53,758 bases of DNA, taken from positions 1 to 53,758 of the forward strand of contig CAMYNG010000011.1 of the NCBI GenBank assembly GCA_947259765.1. The letters run 5' to 3'. A program made the position numbers and the translations under genes. Shown here one piece after another: positions 15,828 through 24,763 of this stretch. This DNA is from an uncultured Ectothiorhodospiraceae bacterium (lineage in GTDB: Bacteria; Pseudomonadota; Gammaproteobacteria; CAMYNG01). Below the pieces are notes generated by a model. It saw nothing but the letters and a program-made list of their open reading frames with translations, searched no databases and was not told the DNA's origin. How positions within the stretch are numbered: position 1 is the stretch's first letter; every line of letters begins with the position of its first letter.

Positions 15828-16913
15828 TTGTTCAGGCCGAAACAGACGTCTATGAAGTTCAGGAAAAAACCAGCCCAAGAACCTGATATCTACCTGCCAA
15901 ACCTGTGCGGAATTCGCACGGTTTTCGCTGTTGTTCTAATTGCCCAACTATTTGCCTTTGTGCTCGCCCTGGGTCCCATGGGTGTTTCGGCTGAGGATCG
16001 CTGGTCACAGCTTGGCCTGATGTCACTTTTTATTCTCTGGATTACACTGTTCAGCTGCTCCCTGCTTTGTATCGTCCGTCCTTACCTGGGGAATTTCTCG
16101 AATCGCGGTGTCACGTTTGTCAGTCTTGCCATTCTGCTGGGTGTGACCGCACTGTTCTCGGAAGTGACCTTTCGCTTTTACTTTGAACCCGTCTGGCACT
16201 ATGGGCCCGACTGGCACCGGGAGTTCATGCTCCGCAATCTTGGTATCGCCACCATCGTCAGCGCCCTGCTTCTACGATACTTCTACGTGCAGCAACAATG
16301 GACAAAGAACATGAAGGCGGAATCCGACGCCCGCCTTCAAGCCTTGCAGGCGCGCATTCGGCCGCACTTTTTGTTCAACAGTATGAACACGATTGCCAGC
16401 CTGACGCGTAGCGATCCGCGGCAGGCGGAAACAGCAGTGGAAAACCTTGCCGATCTGTTCCGCGCGTCGCTTAGTGACGCCAGGGATTTGATTCCACTGA
16501 GTGAGGAGCTCGATCTTTGCCGCCGTTACCTGGATATTGAAACCCTGCGCCTGGGCGAGCGTCTCAAGCTGAATTGGGAAACAGAGCAACTGCCCGAGAG
16601 TGTGTTGATCCCGCCGCTAAGTCTGCAACCGCTAGTGGAGAATGCCATTTATCACGGCATTGAAACACGTGAGGAAGGCGGCACAATTACAATACGTACC
16701 ACGCCCAAAAGTCAGGCTGTAGAAATTGAGATAATTAATCCCAGACAAAAGTCCGCCACGTCGTCACATTCCAGCGGTCACCAACTGGCCCTGAACAATG
16801 TGCGCGAACGCCTGGCAGCGCACTTTGGTCCCGCGCAGCATATGACAGTCGACGAGCACGATGATCACTATAGTGTCACCATTAAAATTCCCCTCAATTC
16901 CGAAACACGATGA
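15828..16913 (+). CDS. algZ: LytS/AlgZ-type membrane sensor histidine kinase
   Basis: A 361-residue protein with four hydrophobic segments (about 28-49, 60-83, 95-112, 137-152) followed by a His_kinase domain: RIRPHFLFNSMNTIASL gives phospho-acceptor H180, and LQPLVENAIYHGIE is the N-box. This is the FimS/AlgZ class, which lacks a canonical HATPase G-box. The TTG at 15828 has AGGTGA nine bases upstream; an ATG at 15852 is the alternative start (353 residues) but has a poor ribosome site. The stop overlaps algR as ATGA. In pseudomonads the pair controls alginate and type IV pili; the targets here are unknown. Confidence 0.9.
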   Translation: MFRPKQTSMKFRKKPAQEPDIYLPNLCGIRTVFAVVLIAQLFAFVLALGPMGVSAEDRWSQLGLMSLFILWITLFSCSLLCIVRPYLGNFSNRGVTFVSLAILLGVTALFSEVTFRFYFEPVWHYGPDWHREFMLRNLGIATIVSALLLRYFYVQQQWTKNMKAESDARLQALQARIRPHFLFNSMNTIASLTRSDPRQAETAVENLADLFRASLSDARDLIPLSEELDLCRRYLDIETLRLGERLKLNWETEQLPESVLIPPLSLQPLVENAIYHGIETREEGGTITIRTTPKSQAVEIEIINPRQKSATSSHSSGHQLALNNVRERLAAHFGPAQHMTVDEHDDHYSVTIKIPLNSETR

Positions 16914-17653
16914 AAATTCTGATCGTTGATGACGAAGCACCCGCTCGCCAACGGCTTGCAGCACTGCTTGCGGAGTTGGATGGCGTACACGTCGTCGGCG
17001 AAGCCGCCAATGGCAAGCAGGCCCTGCAGCTGACGGATGAATTACATCCTGACGTTTTACTACTCGACATTCGCATGCCCGGCATGGACGGACTTGAAAC
17101 CGCCAGCCACCTAAGCCGCATGGAAAACCCGCCCGCGGTAATTTTTACAACCGCCTACAGCGACTACGCCCTGCAGGCATTCGATACCCATGCCGTGGAC
17201 TACCTGCTCAAACCGGTCCGCAAGGAACGACTGCAACGCGCGCTCAGCCACGCCAATCGCCTGACCCGGGCGCAACTTGCCGGTTTAAACGATGCGCAAC
17301 CTGAATCCCGGCAGCGCACACACATTAGCGCCCACGTGAAAGACGGTATTCAGTTGGTTGCCGTCGACGACATTGCTTTTCTGCAGGCCGAACAAAAATA
17401 TGTGACAGTTGGCTACGACGGCGGTGAGGTGTTAATCGACGAGTCTTTGAAGACACTGGAAGGAGAATTCGGCAAGCGCTTTATGCGTATCCATCGTAAC
17501 GCCCTGGTCGCCTGCGATCGATTGTTACGCCTGGAGAAAACCACCAATGGGCAATGTGTGTTGCATTTGCGCGGTGCGACAAAACCCCTTGAGGTTAGCC
17601 GGCGTCACTTGCCCTGGATAAGAAAATTGATGCGTGCGGGAGGTTCGGGTTAA
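16910..17653 (+). CDS. algR: LytTR-family response regulator, AlgR type
   Basis: A 247-residue protein. The receiver domain has D8/D9 (IVDDEA), phospho-acceptor D53 (LLDIRMPGMDG), T/S in FTTAYSDYA and K in YLLKPVRKERL. The C-terminal LytTR DNA-binding domain spans about residues 140-245 (DDIAFLQAEQKYVTV, FMRIHRNALVA, LEVSRRHLPWIRKL). It overlaps algZ by four bases, which indicates a coupled two-component pair, and is followed by an intrinsic terminator. The symbol rests on synteny with argH/hemC as well as domain type. Confidence 0.92.
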   Translation: MKILIVDDEAPARQRLAALLAELDGVHVVGEAANGKQALQLTDELHPDVLLLDIRMPGMDGLETASHLSRMENPPAVIFTTAYSDYALQAFDTHAVDYLLKPVRKERLQRALSHANRLTRAQLAGLNDAQPESRQRTHISAHVKDGIQLVAVDDIAFLQAEQKYVTVGYDGGEVLIDESLKTLEGEFGKRFMRIHRNALVACDRLLRLEKTTNGQCVLHLRGATKPLEVSRRHLPWIRKLMRAGGSG

Positions 17654-17657
17654 AAGC

Positions 17658-17685
17658 AAACGGCGCCTTCGGCGCCGTTTCGTTT
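17658..17685 (+). terminator. Intrinsic terminator after algR
   Basis: A perfect 10-bp stem, AAACGGCGCC-TTC-GGCGCCGTTT, is followed by CGTTT. It lies between the convergent algR and thioredoxin-like genes and could serve both strands, though the T-run is better on the plus strand. Confidence 0.85.
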
Positions 17686-18229
17686 ACTGCCGGGTAACGC
17701 TATTTTTTGAAACGCGTAGAGTGCGTATATGGCTTAGCGCCAGATCAATTCGGTCATCCAGATCGCCGCCGTAAAAATCGACCGTGGTAAGCCCCACCAG
17801 GCGCTCTGCCAACTCATTGCCCCGGCTATCTACAAACACGACTGTCGGGGTTAAAAATGCACTATAGCGATTAGCAATGTCGTCGGCTTCGATAGACTCG
17901 CCATTGAAGTCGGTCAGCGTGTCATAACTGTCGACCTTGATCATACGAATAAGAACTTTGTCCTCGTAATCACCGCTGATCAACATTGGACGCAGAAACT
18001 CGTCTTCGACAATATTACAATACGGGCAGTTGTCCATTGAGAACATAACCAGCATGGGAACATTACGTTGCCGAGCCAACTCGCCATCGCGAGCCAAGTC
18101 CTCACTGTGTTGGATATACACCGAGTGGCCACGCTCCGCGTAGGCTACTGCAACTGCGACAACCATTAAAAGCAGGGCCGCAACACCGACCCCGAACTTG
18201 CGTAAACTCACTCGTTCGTCCCTCTCCAT
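17684..18229 (-). CDS. Membrane-anchored or exported thioredoxin-like protein
   Basis: A 181-residue protein with an N-terminal hydrophobic helix (residues about 12-30, GVGVAALLLMVVAVAVAYA), as a signal peptide or anchor. A thioredoxin fold follows with the active site CPYC at 68-71 and the cis-proline turn LTPTVVFVD. This arrangement resembles SoxW/thioredoxin_2-type periplasmic thiol reductases. The partner is unknown; no sox or cytochrome-maturation genes adjoin it. It is convergent with algR and divergent from hemC, with 126 bases between. Confidence 0.8.
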   Translation of the reverse strand: MERDERVSLRKFGVGVAALLLMVVAVAVAYAERGHSVYIQHSEDLARDGELARQRNVPMLVMFSMDNCPYCNIVEDEFLRPMLISGDYEDKVLIRMIKVDSYDTLTDFNGESIEADDIANRYSAFLTPTVVFVDSRGNELAERLVGLTTVDFYGGDLDDRIDLALSHIRTLRVSKNSVTRQ

Positions 18230-18355
18230 CCACGTGCAAATGATTTTGTGTATTATAGGTATAAAGACGGCTGGAACCCCATTCTATTCAATCAATTTCC
18301 TTTATATCTATATTAACGCTACTAATAATAGCGGTCAGGGAGCGATCAATCTGAA

Positions 18356-19294
18356 ATGACAATGACCAAAATGCGAATTGCCACGCGCAAGAGTCAACTT
18401 GCCCTGTGGCAGGCACACTATGTACGCGATCTGCTACTCCAGGCCCACCCGGGCCTGGAAGTGGAATTGCTGGAAATGACGACCCAGGGTGATCGGATAC
18501 TCGATACTCCGCTGGCCAAGGTGGGCGGCAAGGGCCTTTTCGTCAAGGAGCTGGAACAAGGCATACTGTCCGGCGACGCCGATATTGCCGTGCACTCCAT
18601 GAAGGACGTTCCCGCTGAATTGCCCGAAGGCCTGGGCATCGCCACGGTCTGTCGGCGAGAAGACCCGCGCGATGCGTTTGTTTCGCACGACCACGCCAGC
18701 TTTGCGGCCCTGCCGGAAAGCGCCCATGTTGGCACCTCCAGTCTGCGTCGCCAGTGCCAGCTACGCGCGTTGCGCCCCGATCTCCGCATTAGCGATCTGC
18801 GCGGCAATGTGAACACCCGCCTGGGCAAACTGGATGCCGGAGGCTATGACGCCATTATATTGGCCAGCGCGGGACTCAAGCGCCTCGGCATGGCGGACCG
18901 AATTCGTGAGAGTCTGGCTCCGGAAATCTCACTCCCGGCTGTCGGCCAGGGTGCGGTGGGTATCGAATGTCGGGTTGACGATCGGGAAACGCTCGCCCTG
19001 CTTGCTCCCCTGAATGATGCGGAGACGCAAACCCGGGTCAGCGCCGAACGCGCCATGAACCACAAACTGCAGGGTGGTTGCCAGGTGCCCATTGGCGGTT
19101 ACGCGGAGTTGGCGCATGGGGTGCTGCTGTTACGCGGCATGGTGGGCCAGGTTGACGGACAGGAGATCGTACGCGGTGAGATTGCCGGCAAACCCGAGGA
19201 TGCCGAAGATTTGGGCGGCGCCCTCGCGGACGATTTGCTGGCACGCGGTGCGGATCGGATCCTGGAGGAACTGTATGCCGAGCACCCAGGCTGA
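18356..19294 (+). CDS. hemC: Porphobilinogen deaminase (hydroxymethylbilane synthase)
   Basis: A 312-residue enzyme joining four porphobilinogens in heme synthesis. [14 protein letters not shown] starts the fold, HSMKDVP carries the catalytic Asp, GTSSLRRQ and [10 protein letters not shown] bind substrate, and C242 in [10 protein letters not shown] is the dipyrromethane cofactor cysteine. It is first of the hemC-hemD-hemX-hemY operon and overlaps hemD by 20 bases. Confidence 0.97.
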   Translation: MTMTKMRIATRKSQLALWQAHYVRDLLLQAHPGLEVELLEMTTQGDRILDTPLAKVGGKGLFVKELEQGILSGDADIAVHSMKDVPAELPEGLGIATVCRREDPRDAFVSHDHASFAALPESAHVGTSSLRRQCQLRALRPDLRISDLRGNVNTRLGKLDAGGYDAIILASAGLKRLGMADRIRESLAPEISLPAVGQGAVGIECRVDDRETLALLAPLNDAETQTRVSAERAMNHKLQGGCQVPIGGYAELAHGVLLLRGMVGQVDGQEIVRGEIAGKPEDAEDLGGALADDLLARGADRILEELYAEHPG

Positions 19295-20102
19295 CTCTGA
19301 AAACCCGCCGCTGACCGGCCTGGTGGTCATGGTGACCCGACCCAGCGGACAGGCAGAAGCACTTTGTCGGCTTTTATCCGACGCCGGGGCCGAGCCCTTG
19401 CGTTTTCCGGTGCTTGAGATTGTCGATAACCCCGATCGTGAGGCGATCAACAGTACAATTGATCGTCTCGACGAGTTTGACTGGGCGATTTTCATCAGCC
19501 CCAATGCCGTGGAAAAGGCCGTCAATTTGATCCGCGCACGGCGCGAGCTGCCGGCTGCGCTTAAACTGGCGACCATAGGCAAGAGCAGCGCACGCGTGCT
19601 GGAGAAAATGCTGGGCCGCCCCGCGGATGTATGTCCACCACGCAAGTTCAACAGCGAAGCCCTGTTGGCAATGCCCGAATTGCAATCAGTATCGGGCAAA
19701 AAATTTGTGATTTTTCGCGGCGACGGCGGCCGTGAGTATCTGGCGAAAACCCTGCGCGCCCGTGACGCGCAAGTTGAGTACGCCAACGTTTATCGCCGTA
19801 CGCGGCCGGCGGCCGATGTTGATGCTCTGCAGCGACGCTGGGCGCGCGAGGGTATCGATATAATCGTCATCACCAGCGGTGATGGTCTGCGCAACCTGTT
19901 TGACATGGTAGGCAGTCTCGCACAACACTGGTTACAACAAACCCAGTTGGTGGTGGTCAACCCGCGACTGGCCGAGATCGCCGTAGAGCTGGGATTTAGA
20001 ATACCCGCGCTGGTCGCTGAAGAATCAAGCGATCCGGCCATAGTTGACGCCATCCAACGCTGGCGTGACACACAGCATGAAAAACCGAGGACACAAGCGT
20101 GA
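19275..20102 (+). CDS. hemD: Uroporphyrinogen-III synthase
   Basis: A 275-residue protein that cyclises hydroxymethylbilane to uroporphyrinogen III. The start [12 protein letters not shown] is set by GGAGGAA five bases upstream; the frame is open further up only because it overlaps hem[48 protein letters not shown] and [14 protein letters not shown] match HemD. The stop overlaps the hemX GTG start (GTGA). Confidence 0.93.
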   Translation: MPSTQADSENPPLTGLVVMVTRPSGQAEALCRLLSDAGAEPLRFPVLEIVDNPDREAINSTIDRLDEFDWAIFISPNAVEKAVNLIRARRELPAALKLATIGKSSARVLEKMLGRPADVCPPRKFNSEALLAMPELQSVSGKKFVIFRGDGGREYLAKTLRARDAQVEYANVYRRTRPAADVDALQRRWAREGIDIIVITSGDGLRNLFDMVGSLAQHWLQQTQLVVVNPRLAEIAVELGFRIPALVAEESSDPAIVDAIQRWRDTQHEKPRTQA

Positions 20103-21346
20103 GTGATTCCGCAACCGACAAGGATCAACCCAAGAACGAACCCAAACAAGAGCCGAAGAAAAAGCCCGACGCCGCTGCCGAACGCGGGAAGTCGACAGGC
20201 AAAGCCGTGACTGCGCAAGAATCGTCAAAAGCAGGTAAGCACGCCGCCAGTCAAAACAAAGTCCACGCTGCGGCAGGCTCGCAACGCTCCGCTGGGACCT
20301 GGATTGGCGTGTTAGCAATTCTTGTGGCGCTGGCAGCGGCCGCAGGCAGTTATTATTTATGGAAACAGCAGGGCCTGGCTGAGCAATCCGTTGCGCAGCG
20401 TGAATCACAATTCACTCAACAGCAGCGACAGTTGCAGTCCACCGTCGATCAGGATCGCGCGACCCTCGATCAACTGGCGAACGCGTTGAGTCAGCGCGTC
20501 GATCGTCTTGATCAGAACCAGGGCGCACTCTACGAACAACTCACCGCGTTGCTTAATCGCACCGGGCGATTGCGTAACGACTGGCTGGTGGCCGAAGCCG
20601 AATACCTGGTCCGCTTGGCAAACCACCGTCTGCTGTTGGATCGCGACGTCAACACGGCGCTTGTGGCACTTAAGGCAGCGGATCAACGTATTAAGGAGGC
20701 CGGCGATCCGGCCCTGCTACCGGCCCGCAACGCTCTGGCGCGAGACATACAGGCGCTGCAGTCCGTGGAAAAACTCGATGTCGCCGGCGTCTCGGCGCAG
20801 CTCAGCGCGCTGGCAGGTTCGGTTAACAAACTTCCGTTGGCGACTCCGGAGCCGGATCTGGATACGGGCAACGCTCGACCAAAAATTCAGAAAAACCCTG
20901 CGGCCGGTGCCAGCAAGGTTTCCGATTCTGTTCAAACCCCACCCGCCGACGAGACCACACATTGGTGGGACTCGTTTCATGACGCGTGGGAGGTGTTTCG
21001 AGGACTCATTGTGATTCGCGAGCACGATCAGCCGGTCCAGCCGTTGCTGCCGCCAGAGCAACGCTACTTCCTGACGCAGAATCTGCAACTGCAACTCGAA
21101 CAGGCACGAATCGCGCTGTTACGCGGAGAAACCGCGGTTTATCGCGAACGTCTCGCGCAAGCACAGAAATGGATAAAACAATTTTTTAATCTTGATGACA
21201 GCACCACCCGCGCCATGCTGGATAACCTGCAGGCGCTGGCGAAGCAGAATGTTGCCCCACCCTTACCCGATATTACCGGTGCCCTGGCCGCTTTGACCCA
21301 GTATCGAAGCGATCGCGAAAACGCCCGGCAGGGGAACGCGCAATGA
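20099..21346 (+). CDS. hemX: HemX-like membrane protein (uroporphyrinogen C-methyltransferase-like family)
   Basis: A 415-residue protein starting with GTG inside the hemD stop. A Lys/Glu/Ala-rich cytoplasmic N-terminus (1-65) precedes one membrane helix (about 67-86, TWIGVLAILVALAAAAGSYY), a coiled coil (QSVAQRESQFTQQQRQLQ...) and the conserved HemX body (EAEYLVRLANHRLLLDRDVNTAL). Although annotated as a methyltransferase in some databases, no SAM motif is visible. A scaffold or regulatory role in heme synthesis is assumed from its fixed place in hem operons. Confidence 0.92.
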   Translation: MSDSATDKDQPKNEPKQEPKKKPDAAAERGKSTGKAVTAQESSKAGKHAASQNKVHAAAGSQRSAGTWIGVLAILVALAAAAGSYYLWKQQGLAEQSVAQRESQFTQQQRQLQSTVDQDRATLDQLANALSQRVDRLDQNQGALYEQLTALLNRTGRLRNDWLVAEAEYLVRLANHRLLLDRDVNTALVALKAADQRIKEAGDPALLPARNALARDIQALQSVEKLDVAGVSAQLSALAGSVNKLPLATPEPDLDTGNARPKIQKNPAAGASKVSDSVQTPPADETTHWWDSFHDAWEVFRGLIVIREHDQPVQPLLPPEQRYFLTQNLQLQLEQARIALLRGETAVYRERLAQAQKWIKQFFNLDDSTTRAMLDNLQALAKQNVAPPLPDITGALAALTQYRSDRENARQGNAQ

Positions 21347-22584
21347 AGTGGCTGGTTAACCTGCTGATTGGGCTGGCGGTGGCGGTGGCCATCGGCCTGT
21401 TTGCACAACGGGATGCCGGCTATGTCCTGATCGGCCGCGGTTACAGCACCGTTGAAATGAGCCTGACGCTGTTCGTCATTCTGGCCGTTGTATCGTTCGC
21501 TGCGGTGTACATATTACTTCGCCTGTTCGCCGGCACCTGGCGCCTTCCCGTGCAACTTGGTATGTGGCGCCAGCAGCGGCGGGCTGAAAAGGCACGCCGC
21601 TCGTCCAACCGCGGATTGGTTGAACTGGCACAAGGCAATTGGCTTAGCGCCGAACGTGCCTTGCTGCGCTATGCGCAATACAGCGAAACGCCATTGTTAA
21701 ATTATCTTTCCGCTGCACGGGCAGCACAAAAACAGAATGCGCCCGAACGTCGCGATCGCTATCTGGCTGCTGCACATTCCAGTGCCCGCGATGCTGACTT
21801 TGCCGTTGAGCTGACACAGGCCGAATTGCAATTGGCACACGGTCAGAATGAACAGGCACTGGCCACACTTGTGCACCTGCAAAGCATCGCGCCGAAACAT
21901 CCGCATGTTCTTTATTTGTTGTCGCGCCTGTATCAACGACTCAACAGTTGGGGTGATCTCAAAACACTGCTGCCCGCGTTGAAAAAGAGCAAGGTGGTTG
22001 ATCCGCAAATGCTCAATGAGCTGGACAAAACCATTCAGTTACATTTGCTGCAGCTGGCTGCCGGCAAGGGTAAACCCGAAGCCCTGCAGGCAAGCTGGCA
22101 ACACGTGCCGCGCGAGTTACGTCAGGATCCGGAACTGGTATACCGTTACGCCAGCACGTTAATTGACTACGGTAAGCACGACGAAGCCGAAGTTGTGATA
22201 CGCGAAGCCCTGCGGCGCGATTGGGATCCAGAGCTGGTTCGGCTCTACGGCCAGGTCCGGCCGACGCAGGCCGAACAGGTCCTGGCCACCGCCGAGTCCT
22301 GGCTCAAAGGCCGGGAGAATAATGCCGTGCTGCTGCTCACCCTCGGGCGCCTGTCCGCGCAATGCGAATTGTGGGGCAAGGCCCGATCGTATTTTGAAGC
22401 CAGCGTGGGCGCACTACCCAGCGCCATCGGCTATCGGGAACTGGGACTGCTGCTGGAGAAAATGAACGAACAACAAGCCGCGGCCGAGTGTTTCCGTCAG
22501 GGTTTGCTGTTGCTAGATCCGCCGCGGAACACCGCAGGTAAAGCGCTTCAGTCGTTGGCGAATTCAAACGCGTCGGAAAAGTAA
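21343..22584 (+). CDS. hemY: HemY N-terminal/TPR membrane protein of the hem operon
   Basis: A 413-residue protein. Two membrane helices (residues about 3-20 and 41-65) precede a HemY_N domain and TPR-like helices (ARLAQGNW..., HVLYLLSRLYQRLNSWGDL). It starts within the hemX stop (ATGA). This is the gammaproteobacterial HemY of the hemCDXY operon, distinct from the Bacillus protoporphyrinogen oxidase of that name. Its last 37 bases overlap the convergent reductase gene. Confidence 0.93.
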   Translation: MKWLVNLLIGLAVAVAIGLFAQRDAGYVLIGRGYSTVEMSLTLFVILAVVSFAAVYILLRLFAGTWRLPVQLGMWRQQRRAEKARRSSNRGLVELAQGNWLSAERALLRYAQYSETPLLNYLSAARAAQKQNAPERRDRYLAAAHSSARDADFAVELTQAELQLAHGQNEQALATLVHLQSIAPKHPHVLYLLSRLYQRLNSWGDLKTLLPALKKSKVVDPQMLNELDKTIQLHLLQLAAGKGKPEALQASWQHVPRELRQDPELVYRYASTLIDYGKHDEAEVVIREALRRDWDPELVRLYGQVRPTQAEQVLATAESWLKGRENNAVLLLTLGRLSAQCELWGKARSYFEASVGALPSAIGYRELGLLLEKMNEQQAAAECFRQGLLLLDPPRNTAGKALQSLANSNASEK

Positions 22585-23561
22585 TTGTCCAGATCCAGGC
22601 CGTTGTCTGCGAAGGCATCACGTCCGGCATACACCATTGCCGGCGGTCCTGATGCATAAACCTCCACGTTGGAAAGATCCGCGTAATCGGCACAAATGAC
22701 CTCATGCACGAAGCCGGTTTGTCCCTGCCAATTGTCTTCCGGCTTGGGCGCGGAGAGCACCGGCGTGTATTTAATGTGTTCGTGCTCATGCGACCAGGAC
22801 TGCGCAAGTTCATCCTGGTATAGATCTTCAAGCGCTCGCGCCCCCCAATACAAATGAATAGGGCGTTGCAAATTCATCGCCAATGCGTGTTCAATCATAC
22901 CCTTGACCGGCGCAAAGCCGGTGCCACCGGCCATCAGAATAATCGGCCGCTCCGATTCCTCGCGTAAATAAAAACTGCCCAAAGGTCCTTCGATACGCAG
23001 GATATCCTTTTCATGCATACTCTCAAAAACTTCCGTGGTAAAACGTCCGCCGTCGACGTGACGCACGTGTAACTCGATGGTCTCGTCATCGTGAGGTGCA
23101 TTGGCGATGGAAAAACTGCGTCGGCGCCCGTCTTTCAACAAAAAATCGATGTACTGACCGGCGAAGAACTGCAGGCGTTCGGTCGAGGGAATTTTTATAC
23201 GCAAGCGGACTACATCGTGATTCAGATGATCGATAGTTGCGATCCGGCACGGTAAGGTCTTGACGGGAATTTCCTTTGACTGCCCAATTTCCCGTTGCTC
23301 GACACTCAGATCACACTCCGGGAGGGCCTGGCAAAACAACGCAAAACCCGCATCGCGATCAGCGTCGCTCAGTCCGGAGGGTTGGCCCTGGGCGTAACGG
23401 ACCGTACCGGCTAACAACCTTCCCTTGCAGGAACCGCATTTGCCATTGCGGCAGCCGTAGGGAAATGCCAACCCCTGCCGCAACGCGGCATCGAGAACGG
23501 TCTCGCCTTCTTCAACGTTGAAACAGTGCTGGCTTGGTTGTACGGTGACCTTGATCGACAT
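22548..23561 (-). CDS. 2Fe-2S ferredoxin / FAD / NAD(P)H reductase (glucoseen-reductase-like)
   Basis: A 337-residue three-domain electron-transfer protein. A plant-type 2Fe-2S domain has C37, C42 and C45 (PYGCRNGKCGSCKG) and C77 (ALFCQAL). The FAD domain has RRRSFSIANAPHD, and the NAD domain has MAGGTGFAPVKGMIEHAL. Homologues are annotated as CDP-6-deoxy-delta-3,4-glucoseen reductase in many gammaproteobacteria without sugar clusters, so the true partner is unknown. Phenol- or methane-monooxygenase reductases share the layout. The gene is convergent with hemY with a 37-base coding overlap. Confidence 0.88.
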   Translation of the reverse strand: MSIKVTVQPSQHCFNVEEGETVLDAALRQGLAFPYGCRNGKCGSCKGRLLAGTVRYAQGQPSGLSDADRDAGFALFCQALPECDLSVEQREIGQSKEIPVKTLPCRIATIDHLNHDVVRLRIKIPSTERLQFFAGQYIDFLLKDGRRRSFSIANAPHDDETIELHVRHVDGGRFTTEVFESMHEKDILRIEGPLGSFYLREESERPIILMAGGTGFAPVKGMIEHALAMNLQRPIHLYWGARALEDLYQDELAQSWSHEHEHIKYTPVLSAPKPEDNWQGQTGFVHEVICADYADLSNVEVYASGPPAMVYAGRDAFADNGLDLDNYFSDAFEFAND

Positions 23562-23667
23562 AACTATTCCGGTTTCCTATGGACTTCACCCGGGCCGGCA
23601 ACGTGATGATGGTGCGTCTGCGAGCAAGGCGCGCAATTATGTCGCAAGCGGGAGACCAGTAAAACCC

Positions 23668-24555
23668 ATGAAACATGTGGCCATTATCGGCTGTGGCGAT
23701 ATCGGTAAACGTGTTGCCCGTTTGTGGCAGGCACGCAGTGTACCCATATATGCTAGCGGCCGCTCATCCGAATCCAGTGCCGTTCTGCGCGAAACCGGAC
23801 TGCAGCCACTGGAACTCGATCTGGATCGCCCACCGCCGGCGAGCGATATCAAACCCCTGCTGACCGGCGCGCTGGTTTACTACTTTGTGCCGCCCGCAGC
23901 GACGGGCACCGACGACATCCGCATGCAGCGTTTTATCAAACTCCTGAGCGCGGACATGCCTCCCGCGCGGATTGTGGCCATCAGCACCTCGGGGGTTTAC
24001 GGCGATTGCGGCGGTGCCACGGTGACCGAGGAAACACCACCGCATCCACAGACCGACCGAGGACATCGTCGGCTGGCCGGCGAGAATGTACTGCGCGCGT
24101 GGGGACGGGACAACAACGTTCCGGTTATCATCTTGCGTGTTGGCGGTATCTATGCGGCTGATCGGCTGCCATTGCAACGACTGCGTGATCATGCGCCGGT
24201 GTTACACGAACATCTTGCACCAAAAACCAACCGCATCCATGCCGATGATCTCGCGCAAATTTGCGTCGCCGCCGCTGACGTGGGTCGCGCCGACCGCATC
24301 TACAATGTCAGCGACGGCCAGGACAGCAATATGACCGAATATTTTAATACCATTGCCAACTGTCTCGGTCTGCCAACACCGCCGAGTGTCGACTGGGCGG
24401 AGGCCGAAAGCGGCATGAGTGCCGGGATGTTGTCTTATTTGAAGGAATCAAGACATATGGACAATCGTCGCATGATCAAGGAACTTGGCATTACGCTTTT
24501 GTATCCTGATCTACGCACCGCGCTGATGGCCGCACATAATAAGGGCAAGCCGTAA
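23668..24555 (+). CDS. NAD-dependent epimerase/dehydratase-like protein (YeeZ type)
   Basis: A 295-residue extended SDR. The start MKHVAIIGCGDIGKRVARLW begins directly at the Rossmann GxGxxG motif and has GGGAGA upstream; longer in-frame starts overlap the divergent reductase gene and add no recognisable sequence. AISTSGVYGDCGG corresponds to the catalytic Ser region, with LRVGGIYAADRLPL and NRIHADDLAQICVAA following. The usual YxxxK is not clear (HRRLAGENV in that place), as in YeeZ-type members, so catalysis is doubtful. The substrate is unknown. Confidence 0.8.
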   Translation: MKHVAIIGCGDIGKRVARLWQARSVPIYASGRSSESSAVLRETGLQPLELDLDRPPPASDIKPLLTGALVYYFVPPAATGTDDIRMQRFIKLLSADMPPARIVAISTSGVYGDCGGATVTEETPPHPQTDRGHRRLAGENVLRAWGRDNNVPVIILRVGGIYAADRLPLQRLRDHAPVLHEHLAPKTNRIHADDLAQICVAAADVGRADRIYNVSDGQDSNMTEYFNTIANCLGLPTPPSVDWAEAESGMSAGMLSYLKESRHMDNRRMIKELGITLLYPDLRTALMAAHNKGKP

Positions 24556-24763
24556 CCGTCTTGTTACAAATTGGGGCACGTTAAAACGCTGATGAGGGGC
24601 AAAACTTGACTCCACTTCAGATTGAAGTATAAATGAATGACCGGCGCATGGAACTGCCAGCTTGTTTGTATTACCCCCGGTAACACTGCTAAATTGAGTG
24701 GATGCAATTGGACCCATCTTTGCATCTCTTTTTTCGAAATAATTGATAAATAATAACTGACCA

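Noticed and set aside
19074-19274. 67-residue N-terminal extension of hemD
   Set aside because: It lies wholly within hemC in another frame and shows no HemD similarity; ATG 19275 has a strong ribosome site.
23518-23667. 50-residue N-terminal extension of the epimerase-like gene
   Set aside because: It overlaps the divergent reductase gene and precedes the Rossmann motif that normally begins the protein.
24556-24763. Possible riboswitch or small RNA before glgP
   Set aside because: No known riboswitch core or stable structure could be recognised by eye; it is AT-rich promoter-like DNA.
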